This document shows positions 1 to 7,757 of a stretch of 64,000 nt of DNA, in pieces (positions within the stretch are counted from its first letter, which is position 1; every line of letters starts with the position of its first letter). The position numbers were made by a program, and so were the translations under genes. This DNA is from Salana multivorans. Its GTDB lineage: Bacteria > Actinomycetota > Actinomycetes > Actinomycetales > Beutenbergiaceae. The notes under the pieces are model-generated. The model worked only from the letters and a program-made list of their open reading frames with translations. It was not told where the DNA came from and made no database searches. The stretch lies in contig NZ_RKHQ01000002.1 of assembly GCF_003751805.1 (NCBI RefSeq), forward strand, positions 1 through 64,000, given 5' to 3'.

Positions 1-1
1 C

Positions 2-500
2 ATGCTCGCGCTCCTGGATCACATCGAGAAGCTGACCGGCAGGCTGGACCACGCCGAGTTCCGTGCAACGGAGGCCGAGTGGCAGTTGGCGGCCGAGAGT
101 ACGCACCAGGATGACGGACCGTGCGCGTCTGTGACCCTCGCGAACGTGGATATCGCGAAGATCTACGACGAGAACGAAATCCTGCGGCGCGACCTGCACA
201 CGCCAAGGCTGAGCGCGAGCACGCCTCGGTATTGCTCGGCTCCTGCGTCAGGAGCGGAACGTGCTGCGGCGCGAGGTGGACGGACGCGGACGGGCTCGTG
301 CCGCCTCGACCGGGTGCCGAGCGGAGCACGGTGCGACGCCTGGCGGACGGCTCGCTGGTCTGCTCGGGGTGCGGCAGATTGTGGCCGTGCCGACGCTCCG
401 CGCGCTGGAGGGGGACGCGTCATGACGAGGGCCGCGATGATGGCGACGACGCGCTACGGTCGGGCCATGAGCCAGTACCCGCGCAGCGTCGCGCCGTCCG
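2..500 (+). pseudogene. Frame-broken phage gene, probably helical protein
   Basis: The first 65 or so codons (frame starting at base 2) read as a charged helical protein with stretches such as LLDHIEKLTGRLDHAEFRA and DENEILRRDL. Near base 197 the sensible reading jumps to the next frame (AKAEREHAS), and near 245-280 a further frame gives a similar charged helix (LRQERNVLRREVD). The switches are what single-base losses would produce. The gene may begin before the window. I do not recognise a family; a coiled-coil phage protein is the most I can say. Whether it is truly broken or damaged by sequence errors cannot be decided here. Confidence 0.35.
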
Positions 501-503
501 CCC

Positions 504-821
504 ATGCAGCTCAGCACAAACCCCAACCTCACGCGTGGGCGCCCCGGCGCGCTACCCGGCGGAGGCGTTTCGCGACCGTCGCGTCGACGCAGTCTCGGAT
601 GGGTGTGGGGTGTGGTTGCGGGAGTGGGTGCGATCGTCCTGGTGGCGGTCATCACCCGGGCAATCCGGAGGTCGCTCGCGCGACGGCCGACCTTCGCGCG
701 AGCTGGTCCGGGCTGGTTGATGCTTCTGGTCGCCACTCACGGGGTCATCCGGACTGGCCCGCGCCTAGTCGTAACCCACTCTGCTCGCACATGCGAGAGC
801 AATAGGATAAGTGTCGTGTAG
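504..821 (+). CDS. Possible small phage membrane protein
   Basis: An ATG at 504 opens a 105-codon frame with one clear hydrophobic segment (VWGVVAGVGAIVLVAVITRA, about residues 33-52) followed by a basic stretch, as in a single-span inner-membrane protein. The C-terminal half looks less natural, and the surrounding DNA has many apparent one-base deletions, so the true end is probably nearer 700. No family is recognised. The membrane segment is seen in the sequence; the gene's reality is inferred. Confidence 0.3.
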   Translation: MQLSTNPNLTRGRPGALPGGGVSRPSRRRSLGWVWGVVAGVGAIVLVAVITRAIRRSLARRPTFARAGPGWLMLLVATHGVIRTGPRLVVTHSARTCESNRISVV

Positions 822-831
822 TGTGTTGACA
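784..831 (+). promoter_or_regulatory. Hairpin and possible promoter before dNMP kinase gene
   Basis: A 6-bp hairpin (CTCGCA, CA loop, TGCGAG; 784-797) is followed by an A/T-richer stretch unlike its surroundings and by TTGACA at 826-831. This lies just before the dNMP kinase gene and could be a terminator-promoter unit between phage operons. No convincing -10 element sits at the right distance, so this is only a candidate. Confidence 0.25.
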
Positions 832-857
832 CGGCAGGCGAGAGAATGGAGAGAGAA

Positions 858-1463
858 GTGACCATCATCATCGGACTGGCTGGGGCGAAGCGCTCGGGCA
901 AGACAGCGCGGCGAATACTCGCTGCGGCCACGGGTTCGCATCATGTGCTTCGCGACCCCTGCGCGACATCCTCGGAGGGCTCGACCCGATCATCCCGGCG
1001 GCGCGAACCCAGGGCGGCTACCAGCGCCTCAGCGAAGGCGTTGAGGGAGGCGGGGGGCTGGGAGGGCATCAAGGGCAGCCCTTCTACTGGAGGTCCGCGG
1101 CCTGTTGGCAGCGCCTCGGCACCGAGGCCGGCCGCATGGTTCTCGGCCAGGACATCTGGGTCGACGCCTGGAGTCTCGGATCGCCGGCGCGGTCGAGATG
1201 GGCGAGGACCGCTTCGTCATCCGGACGTCCGCTTCCCGACGAGATGGACCGACTCCTCGACATGGTGGCTCCGTGTACCGACTCGTCGGCCGAGGGTCGG
1301 CAACGATCCCCACCCCTCGGAGCGGGCGCTCGACGGCATCGCCCTCACGGAGATCGAGAACGACATGGAGGTCATCGACCTGCATCGCCACCTCGACTCG
1401 ATCGTCGAGATGGAGCGCGACTACGAGGACATGCGGGCCGACCTCGCGGGGGTGACCGCATGA
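858..1463 (+). pseudogene. Phage deoxynucleoside monophosphate kinase, frame-broken
   Basis: The translation opens with a P-loop (IIGLAGAKRSGKT) from a GTG at 858 preceded by GGAGAGAG. Further signature blocks of phage dNMP kinases follow, in different frames: DILGGLDPIIP (from 965), WQRLGTEAGRMVLGQDIWVD (around 1115-1165), VRFPDEMD (around 1230), HPSERALDGI (around 1312) and a helical tail ending at the TGA at 1461. Such enzymes phosphorylate dNMPs to dNDPs to supply phage DNA synthesis. Restoring one G and one C near 950-960 would join FAD-PLRDIL into the normal active-site loop, so the breaks look like homopolymer losses rather than ancient decay. The family call rests on motif memory; the frame breaks are seen directly. 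Confidence 0.6.
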
Positions 1464-1948
1464 AGCTGCCCACCGCGGACGACATCTCGGGATGGTGGAC
1501 CGGCCTAGCGGGTCGCCCCGAGGCCCCCGCCGATCGCACGTGCCGAGCGCCCCCGCGCGCCTGGAGGCCGAAGTCGCGTGCACTGAGGATCGGCCGGCTT
1601 CGGCGGCCGACGCCCCGCTGCCCCCCTCGGGCTACCGATGGGCTGCGGACGTTGCGGAGGTGTCGTCCGTCTATCGCGGTTCGCCCTCTCGCGGAGGGCC
1701 GCTCCTGGGGTTGCAGCTTCTGTTGCTCCGGGAGTCGGACGGGGAAGGGCCGTTGGTCGGCGTCGCGTCTTCGGGGACCATGGCGAGATCCGTCGATGGA
1801 CGATGTCATCGAGGCGATGGAGAGCATCCTTAAGGATCGCCATGCCCTGGAAGCGGAGGCGGCTGCGCGGCAGGCTCGGTGGGACGAGCGCGTGGCGAGA
1901 CTAGCGCGCCTTGAGCGCCTCGCCGAGAGCCTCGGGGGTGGTCGCTGA
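1460..1948 (+). pseudogene. Frame-broken phage gene with helical C-terminus
   Basis: The ATG at 1460 overlaps the kinase stop (ATGA) and gives MKLPTADDISGWWTGL before the frame is lost. The last 55 codons (from the ATG at 1799, MDDVIEAMESILKDRHALEA onward) are a clean amphipathic, Arg/Glu-rich helix ending at the TGA at 1946. Beginning and end are in the same frame, but the middle is not readable, which needs about three one-base losses. Family unknown. Tight overlaps on both sides mark it as a member of the same phage operon. Confidence 0.4.
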
Positions 1949-2199
1949 TGGGGCCGGCTACGCGGAGGTGTCCTACAACCTCGACGAGAAGTACGTGACC
2001 GGCGACCGGATCTGCCGTGCCGCCGGGGAGGCGTCGCGGTTCTCATCGACCTGGCGACCGCAGACTATGCCCGCCCGCTTGCGTGCATCGACGTGCGGGC
2101 GATGATCGTCCTCGCGTCCGTCTGGCCGGAGCTGAGCGAGCCCGACACGATCCCGAGCCGTACCTCGTCCAGCTCATCCACCCGGGGGTCATGCCATGA
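1948..2199 (+). pseudogene. Small phage gene with three apparent one-base losses
   Basis: The ATG at 1948 overlaps the previous stop (TGATG). The plausible protein runs GYAEVSYNLDEKYVTGDRIC, then VLIDLATADYARPLACIDVR, then EPYLVQLIHPGVMP and TGA at 2197. Each block sits one frame back from the previous one, exactly as three single-base deletions would give. Reconstructed length is about 84 residues. No family recognised. The next gene's ATG overlaps this stop (ATGA), which supports the reconstruction. Confidence 0.4.
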
Positions 2200-2479
2200 C
2201 CGAGCGAAAGGGGCAGGGGTCGTGACCAAGCACTGTGTCGTCGCTCATCGCATCTGCCGAACGACCGGCAAGCGCAGCTTCTTCTCGGACCGCGACGCCC
2301 GGAAGGCCCTGGGCCGCGCCCAGGCGAAGCGCGAGAAGTGGCAGCGGACCGAGACGCGGTACTACCACTGTCGCGACTGCGATGGCTACCACCTGACCTC
2401 GCAGTCGCGACAGGAGCACGACGCCGCCGCAGTGCTCTGGCAGGAGTTGCGCAAGATCGCCGAGGAGAGTGTTGCCTGA
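2196..2479 (+). CDS. Small phage zinc-ribbon-like protein
   Basis: From a GTG at 2222 there is an intact 85-codon frame ending at 2479. It holds YHCRDCDGYHLTS near residues 48-60, a CxxC followed by His, typical of small metal-binding proteins in actinophages. An ATG at 2196 overlapping the preceding stop, plus one lost base in the G-rich stretch 2208-2221, would give a longer N-terminus (MTERKGQG...), so the true start may be 2196. The N-terminus is basic and the C-terminus helical. Exact role unknown; nucleic-acid binding is an inference from the zinc-ribbon look. Confidence 0.6.
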
Positions 2480-2718
2480 TGCAATGGTGTAACGTGGGGT
2501 TGAACGTGCCTGACGATGGTGCCGTCGTAGAGGGGCGGCACTCGACCAACTGCGCGGTGAGCGTCGGGCGCGATGGCTGCGTTGTCCTCACCACCTGGCG
2601 CGGGTACCCGGCAGACCGCCAGATGACCACCTTCCTCGACCGACAGGCGTTCCTCGACGCCGTCTCCGACGCCCTTGGCGTCGACATCACCGACCACAAC
2701 GAAGGGAGCACACTGTGA
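2479..2718 (+). CDS. Hypothetical phage protein
   Basis: An intact 79-codon frame starts at an ATG overlapping the preceding stop by one base (TGATG) and ends overlapping the GTG of the RNA ligase gene by 4 bases. The protein is acidic, with a central beta-rich part (CAVSVGRDGCVVLTTW) and a helical end (RQAFLDAVSDALGVD). No known motif seen. It is the first gene from the left edge that reads cleanly throughout. Confidence 0.6.
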   Translation: MQWCNVGLNVPDDGAVVEGRHSTNCAVSVGRDGCVVLTTWRGYPADRQMTTFLDRQAFLDAVSDALGVDITDHNEGSTL

Positions 2719-3813
2719 AGCTCAGCGAGATCCTCGACCCGACCCTGCTGGCGGCCGATGTCGACGCCGGCTACATCACCTCGCGCCACCACCCCGACGA
2801 CCAGTCGCTCGTCATCTACAACTACACCCCGGCGGCGCAGTATGACCGGCACTGGACGGACGCGACGCGCCTCTGTCGCGGTCTGATCGTGCGGCTCGAC
2901 GGCAGCGGCGACGCCGACATCGTCGCTCGTCCGTTCGCCAAGTTCTTCAACTATGGCGAGCACCCGGACGGGAGCCTCAACCTCAGCCAGTGGGCCGTCG
3001 CCTACGACAAGCTCGACGGCTCTCTCGGGTCATCTACCCCGCGCCGGACGGACGCCCCGCCGTCGCGACGAGGGGGTCGTTCACCAGCGACCAGGCGGTC
3101 CACGCGACGACCGTCCTGCGCGAGCGGTACTCCAAGGTCGACACCCAGGCCGGGTGGACGGATCTCGTGGAGATCATCTACCCTCGAACCGGATCGTCGT
3201 CGACTACGGCGATATGGACGACCTGGTCCAGATCGGGATGGTTAACCACGCGACGGGGCATTCCACCCCGTCTGCCTGGTGGTCCAAGTACGGGATGCCC
3301 GCCGCCTCGCGAGTGGCCGAGGGCTCCCTCGCTGAGGTGCTTGCGCTGCCCCCGCGAGAGGGCAAGGAGGGGGTCGTGGTCCACCTCGCCGACGGGACGA
3401 TGGTGAAGATCAAGCAGGACGACTACGTGCGCCTGCACCGCATCGTCACCGGCCTCAACGAGACCACCGTGTGGGAGGCGCTGCGCACCGGCACCTACTG
3501 GCGGCTGGAGCGGGAGATGCCCGAGGAGTTCCGCGACTGGGCCTGGAGGATCGCGAGGCCGCTCCTCGCAGACCACGGGCTGCTCGTTCAGGGGGCGCGA
3601 CAGGCGCACGCCTCCGCCGCGCTCGCGGCGCCCAGCAAGCACTACACCGAGCGCCGTACGTGGCGGAAGGAGTTCGCCCGACTGGCGAACCGCAGCGCCT
3701 ACGCGCCCTACATCTTCGCGATCGAGGACGGGCGGGACTTCTACGACATGGCCTGGAAGGCGGTTCGCCCCAAGGGTCCCAAGCCGACCGGGCGAACGGA
3801 GTGTGCGGCGTGA
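2715..3813 (+). pseudogene. T4 Rnl1-type RNA ligase, two frame breaks
   Basis: ATP-dependent RNA ligases of the T4 RnlA family seal 5'-phosphate and 3'-OH RNA ends, typically nicked tRNA anticodon loops. The motif order is intact across three frames: KLDGSL with the adenylated lysine (about 3008-3025), ATRGSF (about 3067), EGVVVHLADG (about 3367-3396) and VKIK (about 3402-3413), then the Rnl1-like C-terminal domain to the TGA at 3811. Adding one G to the GGG near 3028 and one C to the CCC near 3182 restores a single reading frame of about 366 codons (family size about 370). The gene is therefore either freshly inactivated or affected by sequence errors; I favour the latter because neighbours show the same pattern. 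It overlaps the kinase gene by 4 bases (GTGA). Confidence 0.75.
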
Positions 3814-4748
3814 CCGGTCAGGAGCTCGTGATCTTGCGGGGCTACCCCGGCAGCGGCAAGACGACATGGGCGACCGAGTGGGTCGCCGAGGACCCGGAGG
3901 GTCGTGCGCGCCTGTCGCGAGATGATCTTCGCGACGCCTTCTATGACCGGCGTTCAGGCCTCTCGTCCTCGCAGGAGGGCGCGATCACCAAGGCGCATCG
4001 CGCCGCGGTGAAGGCTCTTCTCGCGGGCGGCAAGAGCGTCGCCGTCGACGACACCAACCTCCGCCTCCGGACGGCCCGTGAGTGGGTCGACCTCGCCATC
4101 TCCGGGGGAGCCTCCTGGCGCGTCGTGAACGTCGAGACGCCCGTCGGGGAGTGTCACGAGCGAAACGTCGCCCGAGCTCTGCATGGCGAGGCGGCGGTTC
4201 CTGGGGGAGTCATCAACAGCTTCGCCCAGCGCTACCCGATGCCGTGGCCCGAGGTGAAGCCGAGCGAGCGCAAGAGGGCGAGCGACCCGATGCCCTACAC
4301 GCGCGAGGACGGAGCCGGCTTGCCGCTCGCGATCATCGTCGACATCGACGGCACCCTGGCCCACATGAACGGGCGAGGGCCCTACGACCTTGATCGCGTC
4401 CATGAGGACACCGTCGATCCGGTGGTCGACATGCTGATCGAGAAGATGTGGCTCGACGAGGTCTCCGTCATCTTCCTGAGCGGTCGCGAGGACTCCTGCG
4501 CTGCCGTGACCAACTCGTGGCTCGCCGACGCCGGCTGGGACTCGCGCGAGACGGAGGGCGTGGTGGGTCCGCTCATGCGCAAGACCGGCGACCGTCGTCC
4601 CGACTTCGAGGTGAAGTACGACCTGTTCAACGAGCACGTGCGCGGTCGTTACGACGTCATCTTCGCGCTCGACGACCGGAATCAGGTGGTTCGCCTCTGG
4701 CGTGACATGGGCATCAAGTGCCTCCAGGTTCAGGACGGCGACTTCTGA
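3810..4748 (+). CDS. pseT: Polynucleotide 5'-kinase / 3'-phosphatase (T4 PseT type)
   Basis: A 312-residue bifunctional RNA end-healing enzyme, close to T4 Pnk (301). The N-terminal kinase has a P-loop GYPGSGKTT at about residues 12-20 and VDDTN near 75. The C-terminal HAD phosphatase has DIDGTLA (about 175), FLSGRED (about 224) and the ending DDRNQVVRLWRDMGI...QVQDGDF, which matches the T4 enzyme style closely. It converts 2',3'-cyclic phosphate/5'-OH ends into ligatable ends. The GTG at 3810 overlaps the ligase stop, so healing and sealing are translationally coupled, as expected for repair of tRNAs cut by host anticodon nucleases. Intact, unlike the ligase just upstream. Confidence 0.92.
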   Translation: MTGQELVILRGYPGSGKTTWATEWVAEDPEGRARLSRDDLRDAFYDRRSGLSSSQEGAITKAHRAAVKALLAGGKSVAVDDTNLRLRTAREWVDLAISGGASWRVVNVETPVGECHERNVARALHGEAAVPGGVINSFAQRYPMPWPEVKPSERKRASDPMPYTREDGAGLPLAIIVDIDGTLAHMNGRGPYDLDRVHEDTVDPVVDMLIEKMWLDEVSVIFLSGREDSCAAVTNSWLADAGWDSRETEGVVGPLMRKTGDRRPDFEVKYDLFNEHVRGRYDVIFALDDRNQVVRLWRDMGIKCLQVQDGDF

Positions 4749-5065
4749 TGGCGACCACGAGTCAGCGCGAGGCGACCATCGAGCGATGGTGCCGCTGTGG
4801 GACCGAGTGGGGCGCGAAGGCGGATGTCCGCTGGTGCCCGCACTGCGACGGGGGCGAGGGGTGCACCGCCTACCCGATGATCCCCGCCACGGCCAAGGAC
4901 GGCCAGGGGGAGACGGTGCTCACGGGGCTCGGGGGTATCGGCGGGGCGTGCACGAAGTGCGAGGTCTCGCGGCGCATCTGCTGCACCTGCGGGCAGCCCG
5001 CAGGGAGCTACGTGGCTGCGCTCGAATGCACGAAGAAGGACATCGAGGAGAGGGGTTACGAGTGA
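4748..5065 (+). CDS. Cysteine-rich phage protein
   Basis: 105 residues, starting at an ATG overlapping the kinase stop (TGATG). Eleven or so cysteines fall in CxxC-like groups: RWCRCG near 13, WCPHCDGGEGC near 29-39, CTKC near 70 and CCTCGQPAG near 77. This suggests two zinc ribbons. The C-terminus overlaps the next gene (GTGA). No family recognised; metal or nucleic-acid binding is inferred from the cysteine pattern only. Confidence 0.65.
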   Translation: MATTSQREATIERWCRCGTEWGAKADVRWCPHCDGGEGCTAYPMIPATAKDGQGETVLTGLGGIGGACTKCEVSRRICCTCGQPAGSYVAALECTKKDIEERGYE

Positions 5066-5748
5066 GTGAGAGCAAGTTCAAGGTCGGGGACCGCGTGGTC
5101 CGAACCGGCGCGCACCACTACCGCCTGGGGGGCGCCGGGGTGGTCGCTGTCGACCCCAACGAGTGGGAGCTCGGGACCGCTGGAACCGTGCGGTGGGTCT
5201 ACGGCGATGGTGACCTCGGCGTCAAGGTCGATGGAGCGCCCGTGACTGCGATCGTCCCGGAGTCGGTGACCCTGGAGTCGGAGTACCTCAAGCGCCTCCC
5301 GCGCGTCATCTCGTTCGGCGAGATCCAGGTCGGCGACACGATCCGCGTGGAGCTGGTGCGGGACGACGGCATGAGCGACACGCGCCAGGGGTTGGTCACC
5401 GAGGTCTCGCTCGCCGGCTACGCCCAGTCGAACGGGTACATCCTCGCCTTCGTGGACCGAGTTTCAGGGATGGCCCAGACGATCACGCTCCTGGACCGGC
5501 CCAAGCCCGAGCAGGAGCTCCCGTCCACCATCGGCGCGACCATCGTCAACGTCCGGGTCTCGATCCCGCGGGGCTGGTCATCGGACCCCTTCGAGCGCGT
5601 CTACGCATTCGGCGTTCGTCGGCTCTTCGGCGCCGACGAACGGCCGTGGCTGCTGTTCAACCCCGACCAGGGGTGGCAGGACGCCGCCGACGAGCACATC
5701 GTCGACTGGGCCCCCGGCGAGGTCGTCGCGGCGGCGGGCGCCCCGTGA
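5062..5748 (+). CDS. Hypothetical phage protein, beta-rich
   Basis: 228 residues from a GTG that overlaps the previous stop by 4 bases. The N-terminal third has short barrel-like strands (KFKVGDRVVRTG, GTAGTVRWVYGDGDLGVKVD) reminiscent of KOW/SH3-like folds found in small nucleic-acid binding phage proteins; residues 90-150 repeat the style (IQVGDTIRVELVRDDGM). No catalytic motif is visible. Two tandem beta-barrels is my best structural guess. It ends overlapping the next GTG. Confidence 0.6.
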   Translation: MSESKFKVGDRVVRTGAHHYRLGGAGVVAVDPNEWELGTAGTVRWVYGDGDLGVKVDGAPVTAIVPESVTLESEYLKRLPRVISFGEIQVGDTIRVELVRDDGMSDTRQGLVTEVSLAGYAQSNGYILAFVDRVSGMAQTITLLDRPKPEQELPSTIGATIVNVRVSIPRGWSSDPFERVYAFGVRRLFGADERPWLLFNPDQGWQDAADEHIVDWAPGEVVAAAGAP

Positions 5749-5930
5749 TCGTTCTGCTCCTGCTCGCGACCTTCCTCGCCGGAGTGGTGTGCGGCCTCGC
5801 ACTCGCCTCCACCACGGGGCGCCGGAGTCGCGCCTCCAGCCCGACAGCACACCCGGCGGGGCCGACCGGCCTCGAAGCCATCACCAGCGATGCCGTCTAC
5901 GGCACGCCGATCAACAAGACCACCTACTGA
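5745..5930 (+). CDS. Small phage membrane protein
   Basis: 61 residues from a GTG overlapping the preceding stop. Residues 1-21 are a strong hydrophobic segment (VIVLLLLATFLAGVVCGLAL), followed by a short basic linker and a polar tail. A single-span protein with the tail in the cytoplasm is likely (positive-inside). It directly precedes the membrane-bound SPFH protein, so the two may act at the membrane together; that is inference. Confidence 0.6.
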   Translation: MIVLLLLATFLAGVVCGLALASTTGRRSRASSPTAHPAGPTGLEAITSDAVYGTPINKTTY

Positions 5931-5941
5931 GAGGAGCAACA

Positions 5942-6877
5942 GTGTTCATCGTTGCCATCATCCTTGCCGTCATCGCGCTCATCGCGACGGCCGTGTTCTT
6001 CATCGTCAAGCCCAGGGGGAACAACTACGACTTCCCGACGAAGCGGGCGGCCGGCATTGCCGCCGCTGTCGCGCTCGTGGGATCGCTCCTGTTCGTCGGG
6101 TTCAGCACCATCTACTCGCAGTCGGTTGGTCAGGCGTCGGTCCTCGTGAACGCTGGTGGGACCGTCGCCGGCCAGAACAGCGAGCCCGGCTTCGCAACCA
6201 AGGCGCCCTGGCAGACCCGCAGCGAGTGGGATCTGTTCTCCCAGTCCGTGACCTACGCCGGCGACGACAAGGGTGCGCCGTCCTACACGGGTGGGCAGGT
6301 CTCGGGCCAGCAGGTCACCGCCAGCGTCTCTGGCGGCGCCCAGAGCAACTTCGACTTCTCCGCCGTCTATTCGCTCGACGGGGACCACGTCGAGGAGCTC
6401 TACGAGTCCTACCGCTCGCAGGAGCGCTTCACGAAGCAGGTCATCGAGCCGACCATCCTCGCCGTCGTGCGCGACGTCCCCTCCGCGTACTCGCCGGTCC
6501 AGTTCCGGGGCGAGAAGCGCGGCGAGGCCCAGGACACCATGCTGGAGCGGCTCAACAGCCGGCTGTCGCAGTACGGCGTGACCGTCTCCCTGGTGAACCT
6601 CCAGAACATCACCTTCTCCGACGACGTCGAGGCGTCGATCAAGAGCGTCGAGGTCGCCCAGCAGAAGGAGGCCGAGGCTGAGGCCAACCTCCGCGCGACC
6701 GAGGTGTCCGCCCAGGCTCAGGTGGTCGAGGCCGAGGCGCAGGCCGAGGCCAACCGCGTTCTGACCGAGTCGCTCACCCCCGAGCTGCTCCGACTTCGCG
6801 AGATCGAAGCGTACGGGTCGGGCACGGTGTTCGTGGTGCCGGAGGGCTCGACTCCGTTCGTCCAGGTCGCGCCGTGA
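5942..6877 (+). CDS. SPFH/Band-7 domain membrane protein
   Basis: 311 residues; GTG start behind a good ribosome site (GAGAGGAG, 5930-5937). Two N-terminal hydrophobic segments (about 2-22 and 37-57) anchor an SPFH/prohibitin-like domain (about 60-230), which includes TMLERLNSRLSQYGVTVSLV and NITFSDDVEASIKSVEVAQQ. It ends with an Ala/Glu-rich coiled coil (KEAEAEANLRATEVSAQAQV) typical of prohibitin-stomatin oligomers. Such proteins form ring scaffolds in membranes. In a phage the role is unproven; protection of the host membrane, superinfection exclusion or interference with FtsH-like proteases are possibilities. Context is a tightly packed phage operon, and the lipoprotein gene overlaps its stop. 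Confidence 0.85.
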   Translation: MFIVAIILAVIALIATAVFFIVKPRGNNYDFPTKRAAGIAAAVALVGSLLFVGFSTIYSQSVGQASVLVNAGGTVAGQNSEPGFATKAPWQTRSEWDLFSQSVTYAGDDKGAPSYTGGQVSGQQVTASVSGGAQSNFDFSAVYSLDGDHVEELYESYRSQERFTKQVIEPTILAVVRDVPSAYSPVQFRGEKRGEAQDTMLERLNSRLSQYGVTVSLVNLQNITFSDDVEASIKSVEVAQQKEAEAEANLRATEVSAQAQVVEAEAQAEANRVLTESLTPELLRLREIEAYGSGTVFVVPEGSTPFVQVAP

Positions 6878-7077
6878 AGCGTCGGATCGCAGCGGTTGCC
6901 GTCGCGGCCGGCCTCGCGCTCGGCCTCTCGGCGTGCGGGGTCGAGGCTGAGAGCTCCACCCAGACACGAGCGGGAACGGTGAACGTGTTCACCGTCGACC
7001 TGCCGGACGGTGGTCGGATGCTCTGCGCAACGCTCACCCGCGGTGAGGACGGCGTCGCGCTCGACTGCTCATGGTGA
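6874..7077 (+). CDS. Phage-encoded small lipoprotein
   Basis: 67 residues from a GTG overlapping the SPFH stop. A basic start (VKRR), a hydrophobic core and a lipobox LSAC (Cys21) mark a signal peptidase II substrate. The mature part is about 46 residues and contains two more cysteines, so one disulfide is possible. Phage lipoproteins often act in superinfection exclusion or lysis; nothing here distinguishes these. The lipobox is seen directly, the role is not. Confidence 0.75.
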   Translation: MKRRIAAVAVAAGLALGLSACGVEAESSTQTRAGTVNVFTVDLPDGGRMLCATLTRGEDGVALDCSW

Positions 7078-7259
7078 GCGTCGCCCCGCGCTGGCGGCGG
7101 TACCGCGCGTACTGCGACGACTGTCGCTGGGTCGGTCCCGGATACTGGCGGACGGGCCACGGCGCGCAGAGCGATCTTCGGGAGCATCTCGCGAAGAACC
7201 ACGAGCGGTCCGCCCACGGGGTGGAGTTGGTGCCGTTCGGTGATCTCGATGGCGACTGA
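7071..7259 (+). CDS. Small phage zinc-finger-like protein
   Basis: 62 residues. The arrangement YCDDCRW near 14-20 with H30 and HLAKNH at about 39-44 resembles a C2H2-type finger common in actinophage small proteins. The start is ATG at 7071 (or GTG at 7074), inside the end of the lipoprotein gene. It overlaps the next gene by 11 bases. Nucleic-acid binding is inferred from the Cys/His spacing. Confidence 0.65.
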   Translation: MVSVAPRWRRYRAYCDDCRWVGPGYWRTGHGAQSDLREHLAKNHERSAHGVELVPFGDLDGD

Positions 7260-7707
7260 GTACCAGCGGAAGCTGTGGGACCAGTTCTACGAAGCGGGGC
7301 GGAACCACAGGGTGATGCAGGCGCTAGAGCGCGAGCTCGACGCCCCTCTTCCCCCGCCGCCGCCGCTGCGGAGCGAGTTCGTGCCGGAGGATGCCTGGCC
7401 CTCGCTCCCCGCCTCGCCAAAGCTGTTCATCAAGAAGGCGACGGCGAACGGCTGGGCCGTCAGGGTGCTGGACTCGGTTGGTCCTCGACTCGGCGGACTC
7501 GGGCTCCGCAACGTTCTGGAGCCCGAGTGCCACACGCTTGGCGTCTCGGCCCGCAGGGGGCCGGTCGCCATGTGCGCCTGGTGGCGCGAGACCGACAGCG
7601 TCAACAAGGACGGCAGCTACAAGTGGGTGGCCGACTCCGCGATCGGGTTCCAGCCCACGCTCAAGGTCATCTCCCACACGGACGCCACGAAGTACCTGCA
7701 AGCCTGA
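7249..7707 (+). CDS. Hypothetical phage protein
   Basis: 152 residues from the ATG at 7249; a GTG at 7240 would add three residues. The N-terminus is helical, followed by a proline run (LPPPPPP, about 33-40) and a beta-rich C-terminal half with several tryptophans (ANGWAVRVLDS, AMCAWWRETDS, YKWVADSAIGFQP). No family recognised. It is the last gene of the phage block and is followed at once by a strong terminator. Confidence 0.6.
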   Translation: MATEYQRKLWDQFYEAGRNHRVMQALERELDAPLPPPPPLRSEFVPEDAWPSLPASPKLFIKKATANGWAVRVLDSVGPRLGGLGLRNVLEPECHTLGVSARRGPVAMCAWWRETDSVNKDGSYKWVADSAIGFQPTLKVISHTDATKYLQA

Positions 7708-7711
7708 ACAT

Positions 7712-7757
7712 CGAAGGGCCCCAGCTCAAGGATCACACCCTAGGCTGGGGCCCTTCG
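7712..7757. terminator. Perfect hairpin terminator closing the phage operon
   Basis: A perfect 14-bp inverted repeat, CGAAGGGCCCCAGC (7712-7725) and its complement (7744-7757), around an 18-base loop, flanked by TT/AA runs in the arms. It lies between the last phage gene and the convergent chromosomal gene, so it can stop transcription from both sides. Its right arm falls inside the readthrough tail of the truncated minus-strand gene. Confidence 0.85.

Noticed and set aside
2715-3813. Programmed ribosomal frameshifting in the RNA ligase gene
   Set aside because: Two shifts in the same direction without slippery site or stem, and the same pattern in unrelated neighbouring genes, point to missing bases.
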